Shown: positions 34,144 through 43,080 of the stretch, in pieces
Layout: the number at the start of each line of letters is the position of its first letter
Numbering within the stretch: the stretch's first letter is position 1
Origin: Amycolatopsis regifaucium
GTDB lineage: Bacteria; Actinomycetota; Actinomycetes; Mycobacteriales; Pseudonocardiaceae
Assembly (NCBI RefSeq): GCF_001613935.1
Contig: NZ_LQCI01000012.1
Span: 372,001 to 436,000, forward strand
Length of the DNA: 64,000 nucleotides
Direction of reading: 5' to 3'
Notes under the pieces: generated by a model
Told to the model about the DNA's origin: nothing
The model's database searches: none
Seen by the model: the letters and a program-made list of their open reading frames with translations, nothing else
Program-made: the position numbers and the translations under genes

Positions 34144-34231
34144 CGGTGGCGGTGGGATTTGAACCCACGGACGGGTATTAACCGTCACACGATTTCGAGT
34201 CGTGCTCCTTCGGCCGCTCGGACACGCCACC
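34144..34231 (-). tRNA. tRNA-Ser (anticodon CGA)
   Basis: Read on the minus strand, an acceptor stem GGTGGCG/CGCCACC with discriminator G closes an 88-nt gene. The anticodon stem-loop is CACGACTCGAAATCGTG with anticodon CGA, a long variable arm (GACGGTTAATACCCGTC) is characteristic of serine tRNA, and the T arm is GTGGGTTCAAATCCCAC. It decodes UCG. CCA is not encoded. Confidence 0.95.
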
Positions 34232-34273
34232 GCCGAGAACAATACCGGAGGGCGTCGGAGGCCCTTCAGGGGG

Positions 34274-34819
34274 TCAAGAAATCCGCGCGGTGATCTCGTC
34301 GATCGCCGCCGTCTGGTTCTCGACGATCTCCTGTGCCAGCGCCTTCGTCTCGGGGTGTTCGCCTGAAGACAGCACGGTCTTCGCCATCGTGACGCCGTTG
34401 CGCAGGTGTTCGGCCATCAACGGGAGCCACGTCCGGTCGAACTCGTCGCCGGCCAGGTTCTGCAGCGCGGCGACCTGGCCCGAGGTGATCATCCCCGGCA
34501 TCGAGTGCCCGGCGTGGCCCGCCGCGGGGAGCACGGCGGCGTTCCACGACTGCAGCCAGCCGGTCATCGTCTGGACTTCGGCAGCCTCGGCCTTGACGAT
34601 CTTGGCCGCGACGGACTTCACGAACTCGGACGCCGACCGTTCCGGAGCCAGGTTCGCGACCTGGATCGACTGCTGGTGATGCGGGACCATCTGCTGGGAG
34701 AACGTGATGTCGGCCTGGTTGGCGCCCGGCGCCGCCGTCGCGGCGCCCGTGGCCGTCGAGCAGCCCGCGAGCACCCAGACGAGCAGCCCGAGCAGGGCCA
34801 TCGGCAGTCGCCGTCGCAT
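34274..34819 (-). CDS. DUF305 lipoprotein
   Basis: A 181-residue lipoprotein: the ATG at 34819 has GGAGG 8 nt upstream, then MRRRLPMALLGLLVWVLAGC with the lipobox LAGC. The DUF305 ferritin-like helical domain is marked by DITFSQQMVPHHQQSIQVA, MTGWLQSW and WLPLMAEHLRNGVTMA. DUF305 proteins carry His/Met-rich helices and are often linked with copper handling; that role is inferred from the family. The frame start at 34837 would lack a ribosome site. Confidence 0.87.
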   Translation of the reverse strand: MRRRLPMALLGLLVWVLAGCSTATGAATAAPGANQADITFSQQMVPHHQQSIQVANLAPERSASEFVKSVAAKIVKAEAAEVQTMTGWLQSWNAAVLPAAGHAGHSMPGMITSGQVAALQNLAGDEFDRTWLPLMAEHLRNGVTMAKTVLSSGEHPETKALAQEIVENQTAAIDEITARIS

Positions 34820-34912
34820 TGAGACCTCCGTAGTCATGGGGAACCGGCCCCTCCGCTCTGTGATACGGCTGTGACCTTCCGGTGGTTCAAAATCGGATTA
34901 GCCTTGGCGGAC

Positions 34913-35359
34913 ATGACGGATCCGAAGACCGTGGTGACCGGTTTCCTTCAGGCCCTCGAAGAGTTCGACATCGATCGCGCGCTGGGTTTCCTGGCGATCG
35001 ACGTCGTCTATCAGAACGTCCCACTTCCCCCGGCTCGCGGCCTCTCGGCGGTGGAGAAGCAGTTGCGTGCCTTGGCCCGCTACGGCAGCGGTTTCGAGGC
35101 GCGCACGCATCACATCGCCGCCGACGGCCCGGTCGTGCTCACCGAGCGCACCGACGTCCTGCGCCGCGGCACGTGGGAGGCCGAGTTCTGGGTGTGCGGC
35201 ACCTTCGAAGTCCGCGACGGCCGCATCGTGCTGTGGCGGGATTACTTCGACTGGACGACCTTCCTGGCGGCGGGCGCGAAGGGCGCGGGGAAGGCCGCCG
35301 TCGCCGGGGCGAAGTCGCTCATCGGCAAGTACCGCGCGCGGCAGGAATTGGAGCGCTGA
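34913..35359 (+). CDS. Limonene-1,2-epoxide hydrolase-like protein (SnoaL fold)
   Basis: A 148-residue NTF2-like protein. The start DPKTVVTGFLQALEEFDIDRALGFLAIDVVYQNVPLPPARG, the tract RTDVL and the ending VLWRDYFDWTTFL hold the Asp-Arg-Asp residues of limonene epoxide hydrolases. It may open small epoxides; the natural substrate is unknown. The ATG at 34913 was chosen because upstream codons are unlike the family. Divergent from the DUF305 gene. Confidence 0.8.
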   Translation: MTDPKTVVTGFLQALEEFDIDRALGFLAIDVVYQNVPLPPARGLSAVEKQLRALARYGSGFEARTHHIAADGPVVLTERTDVLRRGTWEAEFWVCGTFEVRDGRIVLWRDYFDWTTFLAAGAKGAGKAAVAGAKSLIGKYRARQELER

Positions 35360-35366
35360 CCCGGGC

Positions 35367-35394
35367 TGTGAAGGTCCTGCGGGAATCCTTCACA
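35367..35394 (+). terminator. Weak hairpin after the epoxide-hydrolase-like gene
   Basis: TGTGAAGG (35367-35374) pairs with CCTTCACA (35387-35394), with TCC/GGA able to pair inside the loop. It begins 8 nt after the stop codon. The 13-mer GTGAAGGTCCTGC within it recurs at 43417-43429. The rest of the gap to 35615 holds no other structure I can support. Confidence 0.45.
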
Positions 35395-35615
35395 CCTTCC
35401 CCCGTACATGACGCACCGCCGGTATACGGGCTCCGTCCTCCCCAGACGGGTCCCGTGCACCGGCGGTGCGCCCCCCATTCCCCCAGTTCCCCCCGCTCGC
35501 CCTCCCCGGCGAGCGTCAGAAGAGTGTGTCCTCGCTCACGTCGCAAAGGTAACTCCGAAGACGCCCCGTTGTACCCGGACTTGAGGTTCATTTAAGGCAG
35601 CGGAACACCAATGGT

Positions 35616-36953
35616 CTATCTGCGTGGCATTCCCGCGACATAAATGTCACCGTCGGCCACGGAAACGTCACGCGCACTGGACGCACCGGTCGCCAGAATG
35701 CGGGCGGGGTCCCGGAAGCCGGCGATCACCTCGACCCGCTGGACCGGTTTCGGTGTGGTGATCACGGTTTCCGGCTTCCAGACGCGTCCGTTCCCGAGCA
35801 AGAACGTTTCGATGCCCGGCTGTCCGTCACGAGTTCCGTAAACGCGCCAAGTGCCCCCATTGAGCCGTTCGATCTCGCGCAATCGAAGGCCCTTCGCTAC
35901 TTCGCGCACTTCCCAGTTCCGGCCGTTCCACGCGCCCGCGAAATCGCGCGGCGAACCCGCGGTGTCGAACTGGAACCAGGTGACGAACGGTTTGCCGTCG
36001 CGCTGTGTGCCGACCTGGAGGATGTAGTCCGGCGACTTGAGCCCGCCGGGCAGTTCGAGCGGGGTCTCGACGACCTTCAGGTACCGCTCCTGCTCGGCGT
36101 CGTCGACCTGGGTGCCGAGGTCGTGCCCCGCCGCGGAGAAGAACCGCAGGGTCCGGACGTCGAACGACAGGTAATAGACGTTGCGGTGGTAGACGTCGTG
36201 CTTGTGCTGCGTCGGCCCACCGCCCGCCAGCGTGTAGACGAACTGGATCCGCCCGGCCGACGGCAGGTACCGCGGCTGGCCGACGTAGATCTCGTCCATG
36301 TGGTCGGCGCGACCCAGCGAACCGAAGGCCCACTGTTTCCCGGTCAGCTGTACCGAGTTCTTCCAGGTCTTCCCGTGGTCGCGGGAGACGATGTACTTCA
36401 TCGGGCGGAAGTCCGGATTCGCCGCCGGATCGAGTTCGTTGGTCGTCTCGCGGTAGAACATGAACAGCGTGCCGTCGACGGTCTTGACCGGCATCGGGTA
36501 GCTCGCCGAGTCTCCCGCCGGGACCTCCGTGTCGGTCCAGGTCCCGTCGAGGGAGTGGGCCAGCGGCGCGCGGCTGATCACGGTGCGCGTGTTGTGCATG
36601 CCGCGGAAGATCAGCAGGTGGCCGTCGCCCGCGAGCAGCATCGTCGGGTAGTTGTGCGGATCCGACTCGCCGTCCGCGATCTTCTTCGGCGCGGTCCAGG
36701 CGCCGGTCCGGTGGTCGTAGGCCTGGACGTAGGTGTCGGCGGCCTTGCCGGACCACGAGATGAAGGTCTTGCGCGCGATCGGATCGTGGATCCCGCCCGC
36801 GGTGGGCCGCCGGTCGGTGCGGGACGCGACGGTGCTCGCCGGGGTCATCACCTCGAACGCGGCTTTTCCGGGTGGTTCGGCGGCCGCCGGCGAAACCGGG
36901 GTCACGAGACCCGCCGCGAGGAGAGGGACGAGCGCGCAAAGAAGTCCGCGCAT
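35616..36953 (-). CDS. Secreted BNR-repeat (sialidase-like) protein
   Basis: A 445-residue secreted protein with a signal peptide (about 1-25, AAGLVTPVSPAAA). The body is a beta-propeller of the BNR_4 type with several Asp-box-like turns (SRDHGKTWKNS is the clearest; DGTWTDTEV is another). Typical members are glycan lyases or sialidase-like enzymes of unknown substrate. No carbohydrate-binding module is attached. It is divergent from the secreted nuclease, so both may belong to extracellular scavenging. Confidence 0.78.
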   Translation of the reverse strand: MRGLLCALVPLLAAGLVTPVSPAAAEPPGKAAFEVMTPASTVASRTDRRPTAGGIHDPIARKTFISWSGKAADTYVQAYDHRTGAWTAPKKIADGESDPHNYPTMLLAGDGHLLIFRGMHNTRTVISRAPLAHSLDGTWTDTEVPAGDSASYPMPVKTVDGTLFMFYRETTNELDPAANPDFRPMKYIVSRDHGKTWKNSVQLTGKQWAFGSLGRADHMDEIYVGQPRYLPSAGRIQFVYTLAGGGPTQHKHDVYHRNVYYLSFDVRTLRFFSAAGHDLGTQVDDAEQERYLKVVETPLELPGGLKSPDYILQVGTQRDGKPFVTWFQFDTAGSPRDFAGAWNGRNWEVREVAKGLRLREIERLNGGTWRVYGTRDGQPGIETFLLGNGRVWKPETVITTPKPVQRVEVIAGFRDPARILATGASSARDVSVADGDIYVAGMPRR

Positions 36954-37147
36954 GAAAACGCCTCCTGGTGTGTGCAGGCGGCGGAGCTTGATCCTCTCAC
37001 GAAGGAACCCGGGGAAACCAGCCTCGGCAGCGACGAAAGCACGGGTCCGAACGGGCTAGCGGTGACGAATCGTTGTCTTGCCGTCTTCCTCATTTCACTT
37101 GTCCGGGGGAGTATTCCTCGACCGATCTTGCGAAGAGGGGACTCAGC

Positions 37148-39625
37148 GTGACCACATCCCGACGTGCTGCCCGGAGAAAGGCCCTGACCGCGGCCGTCAC
37201 CTCCGGACTGGTCGTGAGCGGTATCGCCGCTCCCGCCGCGCTCGCCGCGCCCAGTGCCGACGCCGTGATCGCCGAGGTCTACGGCGGTGGTGGGAACTCG
37301 GGAGCCACGCTGAGCAACGACTTCGTCGAACTCGCCAACCGCGGCGCGGCCGCCGTGAGCCTCGACGGCTTCAGCGTCCAGTACGCGCCCGCGTCGGGGA
37401 GCAGCTGGCAGGTCACGCCGCTGACCGGCGGTGTCGCGCCGGGCGCGCGGTACCTCGTCGCGCAGGCGAAAGGCTCGGGCGGCACCGTCGCGCTGCCCAC
37501 GCCGGACGCCACCGGGACGATCACGCTGTCCGCCACCGCGGGCACCGTCGCGCTCGTCCACGGCACCACGGCGCTGACCTGCAAGACCGCCGCCGACTGC
37601 ACGGCGGACACTCGCGTCAAGGACCTCGTCGGCTTCGGCTCGACCGCCATCATCCGGGAGGGGACGGCGGCACCGGCGCCGTCCAACACCGCGTCCGTGG
37701 CGAGGGCGACGACGCTGGCGGACACCGACGACAACGCCGCCGACTTCACCGCGGGCGCGCCCACGCCGACCAACAGCAAGGGCGAGACGCCGGGCGAGAC
37801 CGGCCCGCCGCCGGTCACCGCGAAGATCCACGACATCCAGGGCAACACCCGGATCTCGCCGTTCAAGGACCGGAAGGTCGACGGGGTCACCGGCGTCGTG
37901 ACCGCGATCCGGAGCTTCGGTTCGGCACGCGGATTCTGGATCACCGACACCGCCCCCGACGCCGACCCGCGCACCAGCGAGGGATTGTTCGTCTTCACCG
38001 GTTCCACCTCCCCCGCCGTGGCCGTCGGTGACGCGGTGACGGCCACCGGCACCGTCCGCGAGTTCTACCCGGACGCGCCCGCGACCTCGCCGTACCAGTC
38101 GCTCACCGAGCTGACGAGTGCACAGTGGACGGTCGGTTCGAGCGGAAACGCCGTACCCGCGCCGACCGTCGTCACGCCGGAGTCGGTCCCGGACACCGTC
38201 GCCCCGGCGCCGGGCGGCAATATCGAACCGCTGCCGCTGGAGCCGTCGAAGTACTCGCTGGATTTCTGGGAGACGCACGAGAGCGAGACCGTCAGCGTCT
38301 CCGACGCGCGCGTCGTCGGCCCGACGTCGTCGTTCAACGAGCTTTACGTGACCACCAAGCCGCAGCAGAACCCGAGCGTCCGCGGCGGCGCGGTGTACCT
38401 GGACTACGACCGGCTCAACACCGGCGTGCTCAAGGTCGCGTCGCTGCTCCCGTTCGCCGAGACGCCCTTCCCGAAGGTCAACACCGGTGACGTGCTCACC
38501 GGCGAGACCTCCGGCCCGGTCGAGTACAGCAACTTCGGCGGCTACACGCTGTTCGCGACGAAACTGGGCGCGGCCAAGGACAACGGACTGCGGCGCGAGA
38601 GCACTCGTAAGCAGCGCAGCGGCGAGCTGTCGGTGGCGACCTACAACGTCGAAAACCTGTCCGCTTTGGACAGTGCGGAGAAGTTCGGTGAGCTGGCCAA
38701 GGCCGTCGCCACCAACCTGGCGAAGCCGGACATCCTGAACCTGGAAGAGATCCAGGACAACAATGGACCGACCAACGACGGCACCGTCGCCGCGGACCAG
38801 ACGTTGCGGAAGTTCGTCGACGCGATCGTCGCCGCCGGGGGCCCGCGCTACGAGTGGCGTCAGATCGACCCGGAGAACGGCAAGGACGGCGGGCAGCCGG
38901 GCGGCAACATCCGCGTCGGGTTCCTGTTCAACCCGGCTCGTGTGTCCTTTGTGGATCGTCCGGGCGGCGACGCGACCACCGCGGTCGGCGTGATGAAGGA
39001 ACACGGCAAGACCCACCTGACCGCTTCCCCCGGCCGGGTCGAACCCGCCGACGAGGCATGGAACTCCAGCCGCAAGCCGCTCGCCGGTGAGTTCGTCTTC
39101 CAGGGCCGCACCGTGTTCGTCATCGCGAACCACTTCAACTCCAAGGGCGGCGACCAGCCGACGCACGGCCGCAACCAGCCGCCGGTGCGGAGTTCCGAAG
39201 TGCAGCGGGGCAAGCAGGCGACGGTGCTCCGCGGCTTCATCGACAAGGTGCTCGCGTCGGACAAGAACGCGAACATCGTCGTGGCGGGCGACCTCAACGA
39301 CTACCCGTTCTCGCCCGCGGTCCGGACGCTGACCGCCGGTGGCGCGCTGAAGGACCTCATCGCCTCGCTTCCGGAGAACGAGCGGTACAGCTACGTTTTC
39401 GAGGGCCAGTCGCAGGTGCTCGACCACATCCTGGCGTCGCGGGCGCCGCGCGGGACCGACTACGACGTCGTGCACCTGAACGCGGAGTTCGCGCGGCAGG
39501 CGAGCGACCACGACCCGCAGGTGCTGCGGTTCCGGCCGAGCGCGGGCAACCCCATCCAGGACGCCTTCTACGACCTGGCGGACCACCTGGAACGCGTCTT
39601 CGGCCCCTACCTGCCGACTCCGTAA
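37148..39625 (+). CDS. Secreted ExeM/NucH-type endonuclease with lamin-tail domain
   Basis: An 825-residue extracellular DNase-like protein. The GTG at 37148 with GAGGGG upstream opens a signal peptide (Ala-rich, cleavage near ALAAPSA). Residues about 35-150 form a lamin-tail-like domain (VIAEVYGGGGNSGATLSNDFVEL), a middle region resembles the OB-fold of ExeM/NucH proteins, and residues about 490-800 are an endonuclease/exonuclease/phosphatase domain with ATYNVENLS, NLEEIQDN, IANHFNSKGG, VAGDLNDYPF and ASDHDPQVL. It probably degrades external DNA for phosphate or nutrients. Confidence 0.9.
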   Translation: MTTSRRAARRKALTAAVTSGLVVSGIAAPAALAAPSADAVIAEVYGGGGNSGATLSNDFVELANRGAAAVSLDGFSVQYAPASGSSWQVTPLTGGVAPGARYLVAQAKGSGGTVALPTPDATGTITLSATAGTVALVHGTTALTCKTAADCTADTRVKDLVGFGSTAIIREGTAAPAPSNTASVARATTLADTDDNAADFTAGAPTPTNSKGETPGETGPPPVTAKIHDIQGNTRISPFKDRKVDGVTGVVTAIRSFGSARGFWITDTAPDADPRTSEGLFVFTGSTSPAVAVGDAVTATGTVREFYPDAPATSPYQSLTELTSAQWTVGSSGNAVPAPTVVTPESVPDTVAPAPGGNIEPLPLEPSKYSLDFWETHESETVSVSDARVVGPTSSFNELYVTTKPQQNPSVRGGAVYLDYDRLNTGVLKVASLLPFAETPFPKVNTGDVLTGETSGPVEYSNFGGYTLFATKLGAAKDNGLRRESTRKQRSGELSVATYNVENLSALDSAEKFGELAKAVATNLAKPDILNLEEIQDNNGPTNDGTVAADQTLRKFVDAIVAAGGPRYEWRQIDPENGKDGGQPGGNIRVGFLFNPARVSFVDRPGGDATTAVGVMKEHGKTHLTASPGRVEPADEAWNSSRKPLAGEFVFQGRTVFVIANHFNSKGGDQPTHGRNQPPVRSSEVQRGKQATVLRGFIDKVLASDKNANIVVAGDLNDYPFSPAVRTLTAGGALKDLIASLPENERYSYVFEGQSQVLDHILASRAPRGTDYDVVHLNAEFARQASDHDPQVLRFRPSAGNPIQDAFYDLADHLERVFGPYLPTP

Positions 39626-39630
39626 CCCCG

Positions 39631-39709
39631 CTCTCCCGCGTTTCGTCCTCTAAACGCGGTAGTTCGCATCACGTACTACCGCAATTAGAGGACGAAACGC
39701 GGGGAGAGG
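39631..39709. repeat. Family B imperfect palindrome
   Basis: CTCTCCCGCGTTTCGTCCTC onward (39631-39663) pairs with 39675-39708 except for one bulge and a two-base mismatch, around an 11-nt loop. It contains ACTACCGCAATTAGAGGAC. It fills the gap between the convergent nuclease and 123-aa genes. The core is shared with the repeat at 50768-50842. Confidence 0.8.
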
Positions 39710-39710
39710 A

Positions 39711-40082
39711 TCAGGAGCGTTTGGCGCGCCATCCGAGCGAAAGGACGGCCTGGACGAGTTCCTGGTAGCTCGGCTTGACCTCTTCCAGGTACCGCTCCAG
39801 GTAGCCGGCGCGCGCGGTCGGGACCGGCTGGGGGTCTTCGTCATCCGGCAGCCAGGCGAGGCCTTCGACGTTGTGCTGCGCCATCTTCCACCAGCGCGTG
39901 CACCGGTCGATCGCCCGCTGCTCGCGTTCGGCGGCGTCCGCGACCGCCTGCTGTGCCTCGGCGAGCCGGGCCTCCAGTTCGTCCGCGCGGCCGATTTCCC
40001 AGTTGCGGAGGTTCTCCGCCGAAGCGCGGGCGAGGCCGACGATCTCCTTGTACCGCATGGCCGCGGTCATGCCGTCATCCAT
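39711..40082 (-). CDS. Helical 123-aa protein, last gene of the FtsK cluster
   Basis: A mostly alpha-helical cytoplasmic protein; residues 25-60 (NWEIGRADELEARLAEAQQAVADAAEREQRAI) form a likely coiled coil, and tryptophans cluster at CTRWWKMAQHNVEGLAWLP. No family recognised. Its first codons overlap the end of the FtsK-like gene by 8 nt, so it is co-translated and probably works with it. Confidence 0.72.
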   Translation of the reverse strand: MDDGMTAAMRYKEIVGLARASAENLRNWEIGRADELEARLAEAQQAVADAAEREQRAIDRCTRWWKMAQHNVEGLAWLPDDEDPQPVPTARAGYLERYLEEVKPSYQELVQAVLSLGWRAKRS

Positions 40083-42816
40083 CGAGAAGCCCTTCCGGCC
40101 GCTGGAACGGGATGATCACCTCTGGGGCGCCGTGGGTCGTGCGATCGAAGAACAACGCGCGACCCGGTCGCGGCGACCAGTGCACGACCTGTCCGGCGGC
40201 GAACGGCGACAGCTCGTTGCCTTGGACGTCCAGCGCGGCCCAGGTGCCGATGTCGTCGGTGCCCGCGAACCCGAGCGTGTCCTTCAGCCGCGCGACGCTG
40301 CGCCACCAGCCGATGGTGTGGACGCCGTGTGTCGGCCCCTGCTTAAGCAGTACCCGCAGCTGGTCCAAACCGCTCTTCAACTGCCCGGGAGCCTTGGCTT
40401 CCAGCGCGGGGATCGAGGCGTCGACGCCGTACAGCAACAGCACTTTCGCGTTGTCCGAAGAGGACAAATTCTCCGCGATATCGATTACCCGGGCAGGCAG
40501 GTCGTCGACCAGCGACGCCTGGTGTCCCTCCGCGCGCAGCCGCTCGGCCAGCTCGGTCACCGCCGGGATGGACGCCTCGATCGGGCACGAAAGCACGAAC
40601 TCCACCGAGCCGTGCGGATGCTGCCGGGCGAGTGATCGCGCGGCGGAGTCCATGATGGACAGTGCTTCCGCCGTCGCGGCACCCAAGACCGCGACGTTGC
40701 GGCCGGGTGCCTTCGGCAGATCGACCCCGCAGGCGGCCTCGTCGACGTCGATGGACTGACCCAGCAGCGCTCGCGGCTTCTTCGTCGGCTTCAGATCGTT
40801 GAACGCCGGGAACTGTTCCAGCACCGGGGAATGCGCGCCGTCGAACAGCCGAGGCCGGTTGAACGACTCCGAGTACTGTTCCCACAACCGGTGCTGCAGT
40901 TTGACGAAGACGTCCTTGCTGCTCGCGTCGGGTACATGGGCGAGCTGGTTGCCGTGCGCGATACCGGAATCGTGGTTGATCACCGCATGCCATTTCGGCG
41001 CGGAGACCGCCGCGTTGTTGGTCTCGGACAGCACGCGCCGCGCCTTCGGCATCGCGATCCGCAGCGTGCACTGCTCGAACACCGCCGGTTTGCCCCAGAA
41101 CGCCTCGATCCCGGCGACGTCCTGGCTCGCCAGCACCAGATGGATGCCTTGCGACCGGCCTCGCCGCGCGATGTCCTCCAGCAGCTGGGTCGCGGTCGAG
41201 GTCACGCCGTCACGGCCGGCGAACAGGTACTGGAACTCGTCGATCACCGCGACGATCCGCGGCCAGTGCCCGCCGGGATCCTGTTCGCGCAGATCCGCGA
41301 GATTGGTGACCTCGTGCTGTTTCGCCGCCGCCGAACGGCGACGCAGCTCGTCGGCGAGGAAGCGCAGCAGCGCCAGGCCGAACTCGCGGTCGGTGTTGAC
41401 GTTGACCCCGATCAGCTTGGCGTGCGGCAGCCAGCTGGCGTCCCGCCGCCCGGGGGCGAGCCCGGCGAACGAGACGCCTTCCTTGAAGTCCAGCAGGTAC
41501 AGCGCGAGCTCGTCCGGCGAGTACCGCGCCGCGAGGCTGCCGAGCAGCGAGTACAGGAAGTTCGTCTTCCCCGAACCGCTCGGCCCGCCGATGAGCGCGT
41601 GCGGGCTGGCGTCGCCGATGACGACCTCCACCGCCTCGCCCTCGTAGAACCCGACCGGCGCCCGCAGTTCCCGCGCCGAGCTCTCCTTGCCCAGTTCGGC
41701 CGGCAGGAGGTCGGCGAACGAACGGGGCCCGCCCTGTTTGGCGATCAGCGCCTCGGCGATCCGCCCGGCGGCCCGGATGACCTGCGCGGACGGCATCGGC
41801 GGATCGAGGTCGACGATCAGGTCCGGGCCGGTCATGCTGCTCGTCGCGCGCCGGTCGTCGTACAGGCTCAAGGTTTCCACCGACGTCGACAGCGTGGTCG
41901 GCACGTCGATGAGGATCAGGCAGATCCCGGCCGCGAGCGCCCCGGTGGCGACGCGTTTCAGCTCGCGGGCGCGTTCCGGTTCGAGAGTCTCCCCGTTGCC
42001 GTAGAGCACCGCGATGCGGAACGGTTCGACGCGCTGGCCGCTCGCCTGCCGGATCTCCCGCAGCGACGTGTGGCCCGCCTGCATCCCGGTCGCGTGGATA
42101 CGGCGGATGTGCCCGGCCAGTTCGTCGAGGAGGTCCTCGAGCCGTCCTGGGTCGTAGAGGGTGAGCGCGCTCGTGCGGCTCAGTGGATAGAGGTCCGGCA
42201 GGATCGCGGTCAGCTGCCCGACGTCCCACAGGTGGACGCGCACCGCACCGGGCTCGAAGGTGCTCAGCACGCGCATCAGCAGGTTCTGCACGATGCCGTC
42301 CACCGCGGCCCGGGTCTTCGGTGCCGAGGTGATGGACAGGTGCGACTCGTCCAGCAGGGGTATCGCGACGTCGAACGTGCGCGGGACGTCCTTGCCCGGC
42401 ACGGTCGCCGAGCCGACGCGCCACAGCCCCGGCGCGGTGATGCCGGGATTCCCGCCGACGCGGCCGAGCCAGTTGCCCGGCTGCTGGCCGGCGGGGCCCG
42501 GCGCGTTGTTCGCGACGAGGTCGCGCAGCGCGTCCGGCCCCGCTTCCCAGTCCGCGTAGAACTGGTTCCGCACGTTACCGAGCAGGCCGAACACCTCGCC
42601 GGCGGCGGGATGGCGCGACCATTCGGCGTACTGATCCGAGGTGGAGTTGTTCATCCCCACCCGGACGATGTGCTGTTCCAGTCGCAGTTTGGCCAGTTCC
42701 GCCTCGGCGTCCTGGCGGGCGCCGGCGGCGGCGCCCAGGACGAGCCCGATCTGGTGCCGGACCCGTTCCAGCGCCGTGACGACGCGGTTGCGCTGTTCAC
42801 TCGCTTTGCTGCCCAT
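40075..42816 (-). CDS. FtsK/SpoIIIE-type ATPase without membrane domain
   Basis: A 913-residue protein. The N-terminus is a helical region without membrane segments, unlike FtsK and EccC. The ATPase core has Walker A GGPSGSGKTN (about 408-417), a following LLDFKEGVSF, and Walker B IVAVIDEFQYLF (about 520-531), then RGRSQGIHLVLASQ. A second, C-terminal ATPase-like module (from about 680, PGRNVAVLGAATAEAL) lacks the P-loop lysine, as in the degenerate domains of ESX EccC. It could move DNA or drive type VII-like protein export; the tiny helical proteins encoded next to it favour the latter. It overlaps the following gene by 8 nt. Confidence 0.85.
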   Translation of the reverse strand: MGSKASEQRNRVVTALERVRHQIGLVLGAAAGARQDAEAELAKLRLEQHIVRVGMNNSTSDQYAEWSRHPAAGEVFGLLGNVRNQFYADWEAGPDALRDLVANNAPGPAGQQPGNWLGRVGGNPGITAPGLWRVGSATVPGKDVPRTFDVAIPLLDESHLSITSAPKTRAAVDGIVQNLLMRVLSTFEPGAVRVHLWDVGQLTAILPDLYPLSRTSALTLYDPGRLEDLLDELAGHIRRIHATGMQAGHTSLREIRQASGQRVEPFRIAVLYGNGETLEPERARELKRVATGALAAGICLILIDVPTTLSTSVETLSLYDDRRATSSMTGPDLIVDLDPPMPSAQVIRAAGRIAEALIAKQGGPRSFADLLPAELGKESSARELRAPVGFYEGEAVEVVIGDASPHALIGGPSGSGKTNFLYSLLGSLAARYSPDELALYLLDFKEGVSFAGLAPGRRDASWLPHAKLIGVNVNTDREFGLALLRFLADELRRRSAAAKQHEVTNLADLREQDPGGHWPRIVAVIDEFQYLFAGRDGVTSTATQLLEDIARRGRSQGIHLVLASQDVAGIEAFWGKPAVFEQCTLRIAMPKARRVLSETNNAAVSAPKWHAVINHDSGIAHGNQLAHVPDASSKDVFVKLQHRLWEQYSESFNRPRLFDGAHSPVLEQFPAFNDLKPTKKPRALLGQSIDVDEAACGVDLPKAPGRNVAVLGAATAEALSIMDSAARSLARQHPHGSVEFVLSCPIEASIPAVTELAERLRAEGHQASLVDDLPARVIDIAENLSSSDNAKVLLLYGVDASIPALEAKAPGQLKSGLDQLRVLLKQGPTHGVHTIGWWRSVARLKDTLGFAGTDDIGTWAALDVQGNELSPFAAGQVVHWSPRPGRALFFDRTTHGAPEVIIPFQRPEGLLDG

Positions 42817-42831
42817 ACCGGCTCGCCGATC

Positions 42832-43077
42832 TCAGAGGCGTGATTGGTAACCGCTGACCAGGTCGTCAGCGGCGGAAAGGCGCGTCAGGAGATTTTCCAT
42901 CCCCTCGTCGGCCTGCGCCAGCTGCGACGGCACCCATGGCACGGCTTGAGCCTGTGGATCCACGATGGCCCGACGGGCCTCTTCGAGCAGGCTTCTGGCC
43001 CGTTCGGCGTGCGTGCGTCCGTCGGCGAGGCCGGTTTGGACGGCCGTCAGCAGCTGGTGCAGTTCCTCGAGGTACAT
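42832..43077 (-). CDS. Small helical 81-aa protein A of the FtsK cluster
   Basis: An 81-residue soluble all-helical protein (YLEELHQLLTAVQTGLADGR, then a proline-broken centre with VPWVP, then a second helix). It ends in GYQSRL, matching the YxTRL-type end of the neighbouring 86-aa protein. Size and hairpin layout resemble WXG100 proteins but the WxG motif itself is absent. It lies 3 nt after its upstream neighbour and 15 nt before the FtsK-like gene. Confidence 0.75.
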   Translation of the reverse strand: MYLEELHQLLTAVQTGLADGRTHAERARSLLEEARRAIVDPQAQAVPWVPSQLAQADEGMENLLTRLSAADDLVSGYQSRL

Positions 43078-43080
43078 GCG

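Noticed and set aside
34144..34231. Integrated element at tRNA-Ser(CGA)
   Set aside because: No integrase and no duplicate of the tRNA 3' end nearby; flanking genes are ordinary.
36902..39586. 894-codon minus-strand open frame
   Set aside because: It is antisense to the secreted nuclease, whose plus-strand product has a signal peptide and catalytic motifs; the minus product is Arg/Val/Asp/Gly-rich without domains, as expected for GC-rich shadow frames.
40831..42843. 670-codon plus-strand open frame
   Set aside because: Antisense to the FtsK-type ATPase; composition is shadow-like.
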